DNA of 64,000 bases from Fontibacillus panacisegetis (GTDB lineage Bacteria > Bacillota > Bacilli > Paenibacillales > Paenibacillaceae), in assembly GCF_900102215.1 (NCBI RefSeq), contig NZ_FNBG01000007.1, positions 99,311 to 163,310 on the forward strand, written 5' to 3'. Below, in pieces: positions 19,187 through 27,759 of the stretch (position 1 is the first letter of the stretch; every line of letters starts with the position of its first letter). Below the pieces are notes generated by a model. The model was not told where the DNA came from. It searched no databases and saw nothing but the letters and a program-made list of their open reading frames with translations. The position numbers and the translations under genes are program-made.

Positions 19187-19715
19187 TGGTTATGTACCCC
19201 TCCACTTCAGTTGTATTACGCGCACCGCTTCTTCCATCTTCTCGTTCCACTACGACATTGACAGGAAACAGCAATTGGGCCATATTACGTTCCTCCTGCT
19301 TCACGCTACTCAGCATTGTATCAGAGTTATGTAAATCTCGTTGATACTCTATCGTTAGCTTAAACCGCACATCATTGACAAGAGGATTTAGAATTTCATT
19401 GAAAACCGATGCATTACTAACTAGCTTACTGACCTCAGGGGGGCATCCAGTTGTTAAGTCACATTTTATGTCATATTTTCCGTCTGTAATAAAATATTTC
19501 TTAATTTCATCAAACGGCTGTTTCTCCAGATACACAAGCGCATTCCGTGCCAGATTGACCATTACTGTCTTATTCTGATTGCCTTTCGCATAATCCATAG
19601 AATTTATAAAGAAAGCCGTTAATGACAACGTTACAATTGAAAAAATAACTAGTGCCGCCACTACCTCAACAAGGCTAAATCCAGACTCCTCCGTTACTTT
19701 ATGGCCCCTGTACAC
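19170..19715 (-). CDS. PilV/GspI-like minor pseudopilin
   Basis: 181 residues with EESG followed by FSLVEVVAALVIFSIVTLSL, a prepilin signal with Glu at +5. The following helix continues LTAFFINSMDYAKG. Two Cys residues (IKCDLTTGCPP) could form a disulfide loop. First gene of the minor-pilin operon; the start is the only in-frame GTG at 19713-19715, just after AGGAGA. Processing would depend on PilD (7533-8288). Confidence 0.85.
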   Translation of the reverse strand: MYRGHKVTEESGFSLVEVVAALVIFSIVTLSLTAFFINSMDYAKGNQNKTVMVNLARNALVYLEKQPFDEIKKYFITDGKYDIKCDLTTGCPPEVSKLVSNASVFNEILNPLVNDVRFKLTIEYQRDLHNSDTMLSSVKQEERNMAQLLFPVNVVVEREDGRSGARNTTEVEGYITSERIR

Positions 19716-19737
19716 TCTCCTATCCCCTCATTCGCTT

Positions 19738-19766
19738 ATCATATAAGAACATGACTTTTGTACTAA
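19738..19766 (-). promoter_or_regulatory. Possible promoter of the minor-pilin operon
   Basis: Minus strand TTAGTA (19761-19766), 17-base spacer, TATGAT (19738-19743), about 22 bases upstream of the GTG start. The -35 box is weak. Confidence 0.4.
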
Positions 19767-19826
19767 TCCTATTTTACTATAACCTTCATGAATTTCCCAT
19801 AAATTAAGAATACTATTTTCATATAT

Positions 19827-19905
19827 TCAATACATTCTCGAGCCTATTCAGATCTATTCTTGTGACTAGATCGCTATGATGCCAATGCTGTGCACATCCC
19901 GATAG
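19827..19905 (-). pseudogene. Decayed C-terminal tail of a DUF116 protein
   Basis: The minus strand reads LLSGCAQHWHHSDLVTRIDL, then NRLENVLNI and TGA at 19827-19829. This matches the C-terminus of the intact DUF116 protein at 26443-27612 (LLNYCGCARHWHETGIVTNI, then ELERLKTML). About 25 codons survive, with a two-residue deletion before the GC-A-HWH motif; upstream sequence is unrelated and contains the amylase terminator. It is therefore a relic of a second DUF116 gene, not an expressed protein. Confidence 0.7.
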
Positions 19906-19974
19906 TAATCTTCCGTCCCCATTATTTGCTCTATTTGATTTGCAGCAATTTCTTTTCGTAATCCACAAATAAGT

Positions 19975-20010
19975 AAAAGTCCTATACCAGTAACCCGGTA
20001 TAGGACTTTT
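19975..20010 (-). terminator. Terminator of the amylase gene
   Basis: Near-perfect hairpin AAAAGTCCTATACC / GGTATAGGACTTTT with an eight-base loop, 38 bases after the amylase stop. Confidence 0.9.
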
Positions 20011-20047
20011 ACACAATCGTAATCAATATCGACAAAACCTAGTCTTT

Positions 20048-22864
20048 TTAACGATCCTTCCAACGCTGAACCGTTGCCGTAAATGTTTCCCCGCCGCCTG
20101 CAGTCGTTTTGGTACGGTTATTAATATCGCTGCCATTGCTGTTAGTCTCAACCGCTGCCCAACTTCCACGAGTGAACTTGTACGAAATCGTTGTACCAGC
20201 TGCTAAGTCAAGCTTAATGCTGTATGTTCCATTAGACTGACGAGTAAGCTGATATGCCGGGTCTGCAGGATTCCAGCTATTGAAATCTCCCGTAATATAT
20301 ACCGCATCGCTTGTCGTCGTATTGGTTGGAACATTGACTGTAAAGGTCAAGCTGTCCGGTTGCGGTTCACCTTGGCTGATGCTGCCATTAACCAAAGTTG
20401 AAGTTCCGGTTGAGAAGTGGTAGTTGTTTCCACTATTGTTATCCCATGTTCCGCCGCCATTATTGAAGGCAGCTGTAATTCCCGTAGCCGTTCCAACCGG
20501 CAAAGTAATTGTGAAGTATCCCGGATGAGTTGCTGCAGTCATTGGCACACCAGGTGCAGTCGTCCAGTTGCTTTCACCGTCTACTTTATAGTGAATATAA
20601 GGAGTAGTGAAAGATGTCTTGTAATAAATCGTTACATTATTTCCTTGAGGTGTCGTAACAGTAACACTACTGCTATGTCCGGATACATTCCCCGCTGCAT
20701 CCTTGGCTTGCACTGTGTAACTATATGTTGTATTTGCCTGTAAATTAGTGTCCTGATAAGAGGTTGTGGTCACTGTCGTCAGCAATACATTGTCCCGATA
20801 AACTTCATATCCGGTAACCCCGATATTGTCAGTTGAAGCGCTCCAACTGAGCTGAGCTGTATTAGAGCCAGCCAACGTAGCCGTTACATTATCCGGTACG
20901 GTAGGAGCCTGTGTATCCGGAGTGATAACTGGCGTCGTCACCTCTGCCGCACTGCTGAATGCAGAGAGATTGCCTGCTGCATCCTTGGCTTTTACCGTGT
21001 AAGAATAAGTTGTTGCCGATTGCAGTCCAGTGTCACTATAGGAAGTTCCTGGTACCGTAGCAATCTTTACCCCATTCCGATAAACCTCGTATTCAGTAAC
21101 TCCAACATTGTCTGTTGATGCGCTCCAGCTAATGTTAGCTGCTGTATCCCCGTTTAATACTGCTGTTACATTATCAGGAACCGTTGGTGCCTGTGTATCT
21201 GCAACAGTCTTCTTCACCGCCAAGACTTTATTTGAGTTTTCTCCTACCGTTATCGTAATTTGTTTGCCTGTTGCCCCGCCGGACTGTACAGTAACTGTTT
21301 CTGAAGTGTTTAACAGATTGGTAAGAACAGCTCCCACTGTCAACGAGCTTTCAGCTCGAAGTGGAATTGTCTGAGTAATCGAGCTTCCCGAGTTGTTGAA
21401 CACTGAAATCACTTCATCGCCAGCATTCGAACCTGCATCGATTTTCCGTGAGAATGCATACAGATTCGCAGCCGACCACATTTCTCTTTGCTTACCTGTA
21501 CGGAGTGCAGGGTAATCCTGGCGAAGCTTGTTAAGCTTAGCTACGTATTGATACGTGTCCGTGTTTGTATTGAAGTAATCCGTAATTACGTTACCATTGC
21601 TATCACGCTTCACCATGGACCAGCGATTCCATGTATCAGCAATCCCACCAGTGATAATAGAGCCATTTCCATTTCCTTTATTCTGCTCAGTACCCTGGAA
21701 TACAACAGGTACACCGCGTACTGTAAAAATAAAGGTCAACGCATTTTGCAGCTTTTGCACATTCCCACCAGTCTCGGTCAAGAAGCGGTTGCGGTCATGA
21801 TTATCAATGAATGTAACCATGTGGTTCTCGCTGCCATTATAGAGTGAATCCTGTGCTAACGTTGCCTTAATGTTAGTGTCAAAGGATTGTCCATAAGCGA
21901 AGCTGTTCAGAATTGAGAAAAACAGTGGGAAATCGAGCATGCCCCATTCAGCATTGCTGCCTACCCAGCGCGATACAAACTCGGCATTTCCGTCAAAGTT
22001 CTCCCCGAAGGATTTAACTCCAACATATTGCTCAAGCTCGTGGATCACCGAAGGTTTAATGAGCTTCGCTGCATCAACACGCATCGCATCGGCTCCTGTA
22101 TAATCAAACCAGCCTTTGATTGAGCTGAAGATCGCATTCTTGGCAGCTGCATTATCGTGATCGATATCATCAAGACCTGCCAAATCATGATTTTCAATAT
22201 AATCCTGAGCCCACTGTGTATAATTGCCGTCTACCAAGGACCAGTTGATATCACCATTATGGTGGTACCACGCCGGATTATTGAATGGAGCTGCCGGCTG
22301 AAGACTAGGAATATCATAATAATTGTTCGTACCAAGCATATAGTCTCCAATATGATTTGGAACTACGTCGATGATTACTCTTATTCCCAAATTGTGAGCA
22401 CTATCAACCAATTCCTTCAGCTTTTCTTTGGTACCAAAATACGGATTGGCTTTATTAGGATCTTTCACGTTGAAACCGTGATAAGCTGTATTTCTGCCTG
22501 TACCGTTATTATCGCGGCTAGTTACCTGAGGTTCTGCAACAGGTGAAATCCAAATAGCAGTATATCCCATTCCTTTAATGTATGGAAGCTTATCAATAAC
22601 CCCCTGCCAGTCGCCGCCCTTCATATATCTGAAATCCTCTTCAGATGATTCCCCATAACGTATCGCTGATCCAGTCGCATTGTTTGAAGAATCACCATCA
22701 TGAAATCTATCGACCATGATTTGATAGATTGTATCATTTTCGTCAAAGCCCAGACTTGCTGCTTCCGCTTTCTTAACAGGACCTAAAACACCAGTAAACA
22801 ATGAAACTACTACTGCCAATGCTGCGATAACGCTTATCCCTTTTTTTACTCTCTTAAACTTCAT
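20048..22864 (-). CDS. Secreted multidomain alpha-amylase (GH13, FN3 x2, CBM25, CBM20)
   Basis: 938 residues, exported (signal peptide about 1-35, ending KKAEAA). GH13 catalytic barrel about 40-480: region I DVVPNHIGD, region II MRVDAAK (nucleophile Asp264), region III SFGENFD (acid/base Glu288), region IV FIDNHDRNRF. Then two fibronectin III modules that each begin DTQAPTVPDNVTA and contain ISWSASTDNVGVTEYEVYR-type strands. A CBM25-like domain follows (VTIYYKTSFTTPYIHYKV), and then a C-terminal CBM20-like starch-binding domain (VYITGDFNSWNP). It degrades extracellular starch or a related alpha-glucan; hydrolase versus cyclodextrin-forming activity cannot be told from sequence. Controlled by the promoter, operator and cre sites at 22922-23114 and probably by the adjacent LacI-type regulator. 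Confidence 0.95.
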   Translation of the reverse strand: MKFKRVKKGISVIAALAVVVSLFTGVLGPVKKAEAASLGFDENDTIYQIMVDRFHDGDSSNNATGSAIRYGESSEEDFRYMKGGDWQGVIDKLPYIKGMGYTAIWISPVAEPQVTSRDNNGTGRNTAYHGFNVKDPNKANPYFGTKEKLKELVDSAHNLGIRVIIDVVPNHIGDYMLGTNNYYDIPSLQPAAPFNNPAWYHHNGDINWSLVDGNYTQWAQDYIENHDLAGLDDIDHDNAAAKNAIFSSIKGWFDYTGADAMRVDAAKLIKPSVIHELEQYVGVKSFGENFDGNAEFVSRWVGSNAEWGMLDFPLFFSILNSFAYGQSFDTNIKATLAQDSLYNGSENHMVTFIDNHDRNRFLTETGGNVQKLQNALTFIFTVRGVPVVFQGTEQNKGNGNGSIITGGIADTWNRWSMVKRDSNGNVITDYFNTNTDTYQYVAKLNKLRQDYPALRTGKQREMWSAANLYAFSRKIDAGSNAGDEVISVFNNSGSSITQTIPLRAESSLTVGAVLTNLLNTSETVTVQSGGATGKQITITVGENSNKVLAVKKTVADTQAPTVPDNVTAVLNGDTAANISWSASTDNVGVTEYEVYRNGVKIATVPGTSYSDTGLQSATTYSYTVKAKDAAGNLSAFSSAAEVTTPVITPDTQAPTVPDNVTATLAGSNTAQLSWSASTDNIGVTGYEVYRDNVLLTTVTTTSYQDTNLQANTTYSYTVQAKDAAGNVSGHSSSVTVTTPQGNNVTIYYKTSFTTPYIHYKVDGESNWTTAPGVPMTAATHPGYFTITLPVGTATGITAAFNNGGGTWDNNSGNNYHFSTGTSTLVNGSISQGEPQPDSLTFTVNVPTNTTTSDAVYITGDFNSWNPADPAYQLTRQSNGTYSIKLDLAAGTTISYKFTRGSWAAVETNSNGSDINNRTKTTAGGGETFTATVQRWKDR

Positions 22865-22921
22865 CTCCTATAGCCCTCCCATTTGATCAATATCACATCT
22901 TTAAAACGATATGCTCATTAG

Positions 22922-22935
22922 GTGCAAGTTTGCAC
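22922..22935. promoter_or_regulatory. Palindrome GTGCAAGTTTGCAC upstream of the amylase gene
   Basis: 14-base inverted repeat (GTGCAA-GT-TTGCAC) in the amylase leader, four bases from the cre site. Its TTGCAC half could also serve as the -35 of a promoter with TTAAAG 17 bases further on. Candidate operator for a LacI-type regulator. Confidence 0.45.
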
Positions 22936-22938
22936 AAA

Positions 22939-22952
22939 TGTAATCGCTTACA
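22939..22952. promoter_or_regulatory. cre site (CcpA) in the amylase leader
   Basis: TGTAATCGCTTACA fits the cre consensus TGWAANCGNTNWCA at every position. It lies downstream of the promoter at 23086-23114, so CcpA would act as a roadblock, the usual logic for starch-degrading enzymes. Confidence 0.85.
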
Positions 22953-23064
22953 TTTTATTAACTCCCCTCCTTCGAAAATGTTCGAAAGCAGCGAAATCAA
23001 CAGATTGATAATAATCATATTGGATGATGTTGAACGAACTTCACTATCCACTATTTTCATAATA

Positions 23065-23079
23065 AGGAACCGGTTTCCT
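23065..23079. promoter_or_regulatory. LacI-type operator over the amylase transcription start
   Basis: AGGAACC-GGTTTCCT, an inverted repeat with a central CpG as in LacI/GalR-family operators. It begins seven bases downstream of the -10 box at 23086-23091, so bound repressor would block initiation. Most likely ligand: the product of the gene at 23200-24243. Confidence 0.65.
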
Positions 23080-23085
23080 GAATTT

Positions 23086-23114
23086 AACATAACATTTGTC
23101 ATCTTATTGGTCAA
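23086..23114 (-). promoter_or_regulatory. Promoter of the amylase gene
   Basis: Minus strand TTGACC (23109-23114), 17-base spacer, TATGTT (23086-23091). It gives a leader of about 215 bases that contains the operator, the cre site and an isolated strong ribosome binding site followed by ATG TAA (22948-22953). Confidence 0.65.
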
Positions 23115-23199
23115 TACCATATTTTTGAATATATTATTTTTTGTCACAGAAATAAATCCTTCGAATCAGATCATTCAAAGGACTTATGCATCCAAATAA

Positions 23200-24243
23200 T
23201 CATTTATATCTTACACTTGATCCTCTTACTACCAACTGAGGTTCTATCCAGGTTTGGAAAGCCGTTTCCTCAATGTCTGTCACATCATTAGCTAAAGTGT
23301 TATCGTGAATGATGTCCATCAGCACCTCCGCTGATTTTACGCCAAGTTCAAACGTGTCCATATGCAGACTAGTTAAAGGTGGTGTCGTATACGGAGCCAG
23401 AGGTTCGTTATCAAATGTAACAATTCCGATCTCCTCCGGAACAGAGATGCCCTTTTCCTGCAATCGTCTAAGCGCACCATATGCCACATAATTGTTCATG
23501 CATATGATTGCATCTGGAAGAATAGGAAGGGTGAGCATCTTTTTTATAATTTCATATCCATTCTCTTCGTTATTTCCTTCAGGAAAACACCACACCGGAT
23601 TTACGTTTAATCCCTTGCTGCGCAGTATATCTGTATACCCGGAAAATCTCCGCAAAAATAATGATTCATTTTTTTGTCCACCAATAAATCCGATTCTGCG
23701 ATACCCTTGAGATAATAAATGCTCTGTTATTTTCTTGGCTCCAAGTCGATTATCAATGTCTACACTATGGAATCTCTGTTCAGTTTCCAAATCTCCGAGC
23801 GCTACAAACGGAAATTTCATTTTCTCCAAATCTGCTGCTGTTTCCTTATCCAGAATAGAATTATCTATTATAATTGCATCCGCCTTCTGACTTAATGCAT
23901 ACCTATTCAGAAATTTGCGGCCTTCTCCTTGAGTTACGTTACAGATCGTCAAATCATAATTTTGCGGCCCCACAATGCTCTCTACTCCACCAATAATATT
24001 ATAGAATAAATTGTTCAAAAAATCGTTTCTACGTGAAAGGTCAATCATAAGTGCAATATTGTTGCATCTGCGTTTGGCTAATCCTGTAGCTATGCTGCTC
24101 GGAATGTAGTTCATCTCTTTCATAATGGTTCTGATTCTATCTTTTGTTGCATCCGAGATATGTGGTGAATTATTTAATACTTTCGAAACGGTAGACTTAG
24201 CCACATTAGCAGCCTTCGCGATATCATTAATTGTAACCTTCAC
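23200..24243 (-). CDS. LacI/GalR-family transcriptional regulator
   Basis: 347 residues. The N-terminal HTH is VTINDIAKAANVAKSTVSKVLNNSPHISDATKDRI with the LacI hinge helix MNYIPSSIATGLAKRR, then a periplasmic-binding-protein-like effector domain (RIGFIGGQ, DAIICMNNYVAYGALRRL, EIGIVTFDNEPLAPY). I chose the GTG at 24241-24243, because AAAGGTGTGAG sits eight bases before it; the frame also has an ATG at 24264 but without a ribosome binding site. It lies upstream of, and co-oriented with, the amylase gene, whose promoter carries a LacI-type operator, so a maltodextrin-type inducer is the natural inference. Confidence 0.92.
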   Translation of the reverse strand: MKVTINDIAKAANVAKSTVSKVLNNSPHISDATKDRIRTIMKEMNYIPSSIATGLAKRRCNNIALMIDLSRRNDFLNNLFYNIIGGVESIVGPQNYDLTICNVTQGEGRKFLNRYALSQKADAIIIDNSILDKETAADLEKMKFPFVALGDLETEQRFHSVDIDNRLGAKKITEHLLSQGYRRIGFIGGQKNESLFLRRFSGYTDILRSKGLNVNPVWCFPEGNNEENGYEIIKKMLTLPILPDAIICMNNYVAYGALRRLQEKGISVPEEIGIVTFDNEPLAPYTTPPLTSLHMDTFELGVKSAEVLMDIIHDNTLANDVTDIEETAFQTWIEPQLVVRGSSVRYK

Positions 24244-24394
24244 AGGACTCACACCTTTTGCCATAATATTTATAATGTAACATATTTACCCATTTTAATT
24301 TATTAAATTACTATTTATTACACTATATTTTGATAAAATGATCTCAGTAATCCCCCCCTACCAAATGAAAGCGTTTTATTATTATGATAAATAT

Positions 24395-24403
24395 TGGTAT
24401 AAT
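24395..24403 (+). promoter_or_regulatory. Extended -10 element ahead of the UspA gene
   Basis: TGGTATAAT, an extended -10, ends 31 bases before the ATG at 24435. The -35 region is only AT-rich. An imperfect cre-like stretch (TGAAAGCGTTTTAT) lies at about 24366-24379. Confidence 0.5.
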
Positions 24404-24434
24404 AAACTTAATAATAAACTAGGAGGGAACGACT

Positions 24435-24878
24435 ATGACAACTAACAGTAACATCCTAGTGCCGTTTGATGGCTCCGATAGTGCACAGGCAGCCTTGCGT
24501 ATAGCCATCGATATAGCGGTAAAGTTTGACGAAGCAGTCCTTTTAATTCATGTTCAGCCTAGCTTCAGAACACCTCATAGCAAGATTTTTTTCAGTGAGG
24601 AGGATATACGCAGCTATCAACAATCACTGTATGAGGAAGCGATCGCTTCAGGAGTTCAAATTCTTAAGGAGACTGGAATCAAGTACGAGACAAAGCTTCT
24701 GATCGGTATTCCGAAAGAAGAAATCTGCAAGGAAGCGCACAACCGTCGCGTTCGTTATATCGTTATCGGTTCACGCGGGTATAGCCCTTTTGTAGGCAGT
24801 GTTCTAGGCAGTGTGAGTCAGGGTGTACTTAATATTGCAAATTGTCCGGTGATGGTTGTTCCTCCCCCAGATAAATAA
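24435..24878 (+). CDS. Universal stress protein, UspA family
   Basis: 147 residues, single Usp domain. ILVPFDGSDSAQAAL at the start and the ATP-binding signature GSRGYSPFVGSVLGSVSQGV then CPVMVVPP at the end (G-x2-G-x9-G-S/T pattern), so probably an ATP-binding dimer. AGGAGG lies before the ATG. Single-gene unit closed by a terminator at 24904-24950. Confidence 0.93.
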   Translation: MTTNSNILVPFDGSDSAQAALRIAIDIAVKFDEAVLLIHVQPSFRTPHSKIFFSEEDIRSYQQSLYEEAIASGVQILKETGIKYETKLLIGIPKEEICKEAHNRRVRYIVIGSRGYSPFVGSVLGSVSQGVLNIANCPVMVVPPPDK

Positions 24879-24903
24879 CAATTTCTTTTAATATAATACA
24901 AGA

Positions 24904-24950
24904 AGAGGCTTTCCCATAAGTAGATGGTTCTACTTGAGATTGCCTCTTTA
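24904..24950. terminator. Bidirectional terminator with nested AAGTAGAT/TCTACTT stem
   Basis: Outer arms AGAGGC/GCCTCT and an inner stem AAGTAGA/TCTACTT, ending in CTCTTTA. It lies between the convergent uspA-like and MATE genes. The same nested plan recurs at 50832-50872. Confidence 0.8.
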
Positions 24951-24951
24951 T

Positions 24952-26346
24952 CTATATCAGCTTATGAGCATACCACTTGTCCCCTCTAAATCTCCAGGCA
25001 AAGATCATTCCGCGAATGCCCCATTCGGCAACCATAGCAACCCACACGCCCATTATACCGAAATTCAGAGTGATTCCCAAAAAATACCCCAGTATTACAC
25101 GGAACAACCACATCGTGAGCAAGGAAGAGATCGACGTAAAGCTTGAATCACCAGCTGCGCGCAGTGCAGACGGCAAAATAAAGCTACACGACCATAAAAA
25201 AGGCTGTGCAATCGCATTTAATAGAGTCAATGCAAAGATAGTAGAAATGATCTCTTCAGGAGGTGAGAACAATTTCATTAATAAAGGGAATAGGGGCAAC
25301 AACACCACAATTCCTATTATAAAGAACACTGTGGAAAGTCCGAGAAATGACTTAATAAACTTTCTGGCATCTTGAATATCTCTGCGCCCAATACACTGTC
25401 CTACCACCGTTACAACAGCGATACTTAATGCCGATGAACCTATTTGATATACAAGAGCTATGGAGCCACTAATTGCATTTGCCGTAATCGCAAAGGTTCC
25501 CAATTGAACGATAAATGTCTGTGTTAACAGCTTGCCACCATTAAAAAACATCTGTTCCGCAGCAAACGGAAGTCCGATAAACATAATTTTCTTAAGCATA
25601 GAGAAATCGATGCTCAGCGCATTTTTTATTTTGAAGCGTAGTGTCTGATTATATTTCAACAAATAGATTAAGGAAGTCACCATACCTAATACTCTTGCCA
25701 GAATCATAGATATGATGAGGCCCCTGACACCCATATTAAAAATTGTAATCAACAATACATTTAAACCAAGAAATGTTAAGTTCATAATTAACGACAACCG
25801 CAAGCATGCTCTTGTTTCAGCAACACCGCGGAGCACACCGCTTACTGCCTGAAATATAGCGATAAATGGATAAGAGATACAGCTGCCGATGAGATAAATT
25901 TTGGCGTTCTGAAGCACATCAGCATCTGCGTTACCAAAGAGTAAATTTAAGGTAGGAGTATGAAAAACAATAACAAAGCTGCTGAGTAGAATAGACAGGA
26001 TAGCAACTGCCGAAACAGCTTGAGATGCAGCTCTGGATACCATTTCCAGATTGCCGCTGCCTTTATATTGCGCAACGATCACGGTTCCGCCTGTTGCTAC
26101 TGCAACAAACACGTTAATCAGAAAAATATTTAGTGAATCGACCATGCTGACCGCACTCACCGCTGCAACACCGGAGGAGCTAACCATTGCAGTATTCAGC
26201 AAGCTCATCAAAATAATGAAAGCCTGATCTACTAAAATAGGGATAATAATAGAGATAATTTGCTTGTAATCCATTGAATTGCCTGTAAAATATTTGTTCA
26301 ATAGCGTTGCTGAATTTTGTTGTAAGCTCGGCCTGATTCTATTCAC
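24952..26346 (-). CDS. MATE-family multidrug/cation antiporter
   Basis: Up to 464 residues with about 12 transmembrane helices in two MatE halves. The first begins IISIIIPILVDQAFIILMSLLNTAMVSSSG, the second KKIMFIGLPFAAEQMFFNGGKLLTQTFIVQLG, both typical of the Bacillota DinF/NorM-like group. Exports organic cations or secondary metabolites using Na+ or H+. The start is uncertain: the frame opens with GTG at 26344-26346, but its SD-like AAAAGG abuts it; Met25 (26274) is an alternative. No partner gene adjoins it. Confidence 0.9.
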   Translation of the reverse strand: MNRIRPSLQQNSATLLNKYFTGNSMDYKQIISIIIPILVDQAFIILMSLLNTAMVSSSGVAAVSAVSMVDSLNIFLINVFVAVATGGTVIVAQYKGSGNLEMVSRAASQAVSAVAILSILLSSFVIVFHTPTLNLLFGNADADVLQNAKIYLIGSCISYPFIAIFQAVSGVLRGVAETRACLRLSLIMNLTFLGLNVLLITIFNMGVRGLIISMILARVLGMVTSLIYLLKYNQTLRFKIKNALSIDFSMLKKIMFIGLPFAAEQMFFNGGKLLTQTFIVQLGTFAITANAISGSIALVYQIGSSALSIAVVTVVGQCIGRRDIQDARKFIKSFLGLSTVFFIIGIVVLLPLFPLLMKLFSPPEEIISTIFALTLLNAIAQPFLWSCSFILPSALRAAGDSSFTSISSLLTMWLFRVILGYFLGITLNFGIMGVWVAMVAEWGIRGMIFAWRFRGDKWYAHKLI

Positions 26347-26442
26347 CTTTTATCACTTCTTTAGCTGAATTATGTTAGACACATCATCGATCTTCTATTA
26401 TACCACTCCTGAAAATAGTTTACAGTGATGGCGACTAGGAGA

Positions 26443-27612
26443 TTATGACAAATCACTAACATGCAGCATCGTTTTGAGTCTCTCAAGTTCAATATTTGTG
26501 ACGATCCCGGTCTCATGCCAGTGTCTGGCGCATCCACAGTAATTCAACAGTACACACTGTGGTTCATAACCAAGCTCCTTCGCTTTGTATCCTCCAGAGA
26601 TGAGGTTCAAAGGGCATGCTACCCCGACGATACCAATATTCCCCCTATCCTCATGTTGATGTCCAAATGCTGTAGAAGCATGCGGGATCATATAAACCTT
26701 GAAATTATGATTGTTGCCCAAGGCCGTTATAGCATTAACCTGACAATCCTTCGCACAGCCTTTACACACATATCCATGCTCCGTTTGTACGGATCTGCAC
26801 TGCTCCTCTCCTTTTTCTCTCATACAAATCGGGAGCAATACCCTCTTCTCTTTTGTGTTCACGAAATCGTTATGAAATGCTCGATTCATCAGCTCGGCGC
26901 CTACCATGTTCAAATGATATTCCACACGTGCCCGTGCACAAAATATTTGATTTTCCTTCCACTTGAGACGGGTTTGATGATTATCTATGTATGAGTTTAC
27001 GTTGCAGGTGTAGGCCCCTAACAACTCAAGACTCCTGCTTTCAAACCAGTCAGCGAGTTGAACAGCACTTAAAAGCATGCGGGAGCTGTCCCTTGATGGA
27101 TTTCCTCTAAAAAAACATGCCCAGACTTCCAATCTTTTGGTTTCCTGTTCGAATTCTCCAGTAGCATGCAACCATCCGATTAACTTGGAAAATTGCTTAA
27201 CGTCAATAAAAGAAGTAACCGAACTTGACCTTCCTTTTTGCGGTAACAGTGTTGTATTCACAATCCCTTTAAGTCCCTCAACGACCGATCTTGCCACTTT
27301 TCCTGTACTTTTTAGAGCATATACTCTTGCAAGTTTTTTGCCACCAAGTTTATGTAATAAAGATCCCCTGTTCCCATATTTATTAAATAAAACGCCGATC
27401 ATAACAAATTCCAGAGCATAGACCAGATCATCCAGTGATTCCAAGCCATTATCTTCAGCAAAACGACTGAATTCCTTGAGTGTCCTTTCCCCATTCATTT
27501 TATTGATCAGTTCATCCGCCATTGCAGATGCGTCTCGATAATACTCTTGAGTTCCTGCAGTATTTCCGTACAATGAATAAGTAATTGCCTCCACTAGTAG
27601 CCTCTCCTTCAT
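26443..27612 (-). CDS. DUF116-domain protein with Cys-rich metal-binding region
   Basis: 389 residues. The N-terminal 220 residues are helical and carry no motif I recognise. The C-terminal DUF116 domain has a set of Cys residues in CMREKGEEQCRS, VCKGCAKDCQVNA, GVACPLNLISGGYKAKELGY, CVLLNYCGCARHWHETG. The spacing suggests an iron-sulfur or zinc centre, but the function is unknown to me. Single gene, convergent with nothing, divergent from the diguanylate cyclase at 27760. A decayed paralogue tail occurs at 19827-19905. Confidence 0.8.
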   Translation of the reverse strand: MKERLLVEAITYSLYGNTAGTQEYYRDASAMADELINKMNGERTLKEFSRFAEDNGLESLDDLVYALEFVMIGVLFNKYGNRGSLLHKLGGKKLARVYALKSTGKVARSVVEGLKGIVNTTLLPQKGRSSSVTSFIDVKQFSKLIGWLHATGEFEQETKRLEVWACFFRGNPSRDSSRMLLSAVQLADWFESRSLELLGAYTCNVNSYIDNHQTRLKWKENQIFCARARVEYHLNMVGAELMNRAFHNDFVNTKEKRVLLPICMREKGEEQCRSVQTEHGYVCKGCAKDCQVNAITALGNNHNFKVYMIPHASTAFGHQHEDRGNIGIVGVACPLNLISGGYKAKELGYEPQCVLLNYCGCARHWHETGIVTNIELERLKTMLHVSDLS

Positions 27613-27759
27613 ATTGCATGTAAATAAATTGTAAAATATGATGATACTATAGCTTAATTTTGTTGTATTATTGTCGCGCTACTAATATATTAGTATATAA
27701 TGCAAGACTTTTGGCCTAAAATTTTTTTTTAATATTATACACATAAGAGGTGTTACATA

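Noticed and set aside
22893..23147. 84-codon minus-strand frame between lacI and the amylase gene
   Set aside because: It overlaps the promoter, operator and cre sites and has no ribosome binding site at its start.
24366..24379. cre site ahead of the UspA gene
   Set aside because: TGAAAGCGTTTTAT misses the last two conserved positions; too weak to call.
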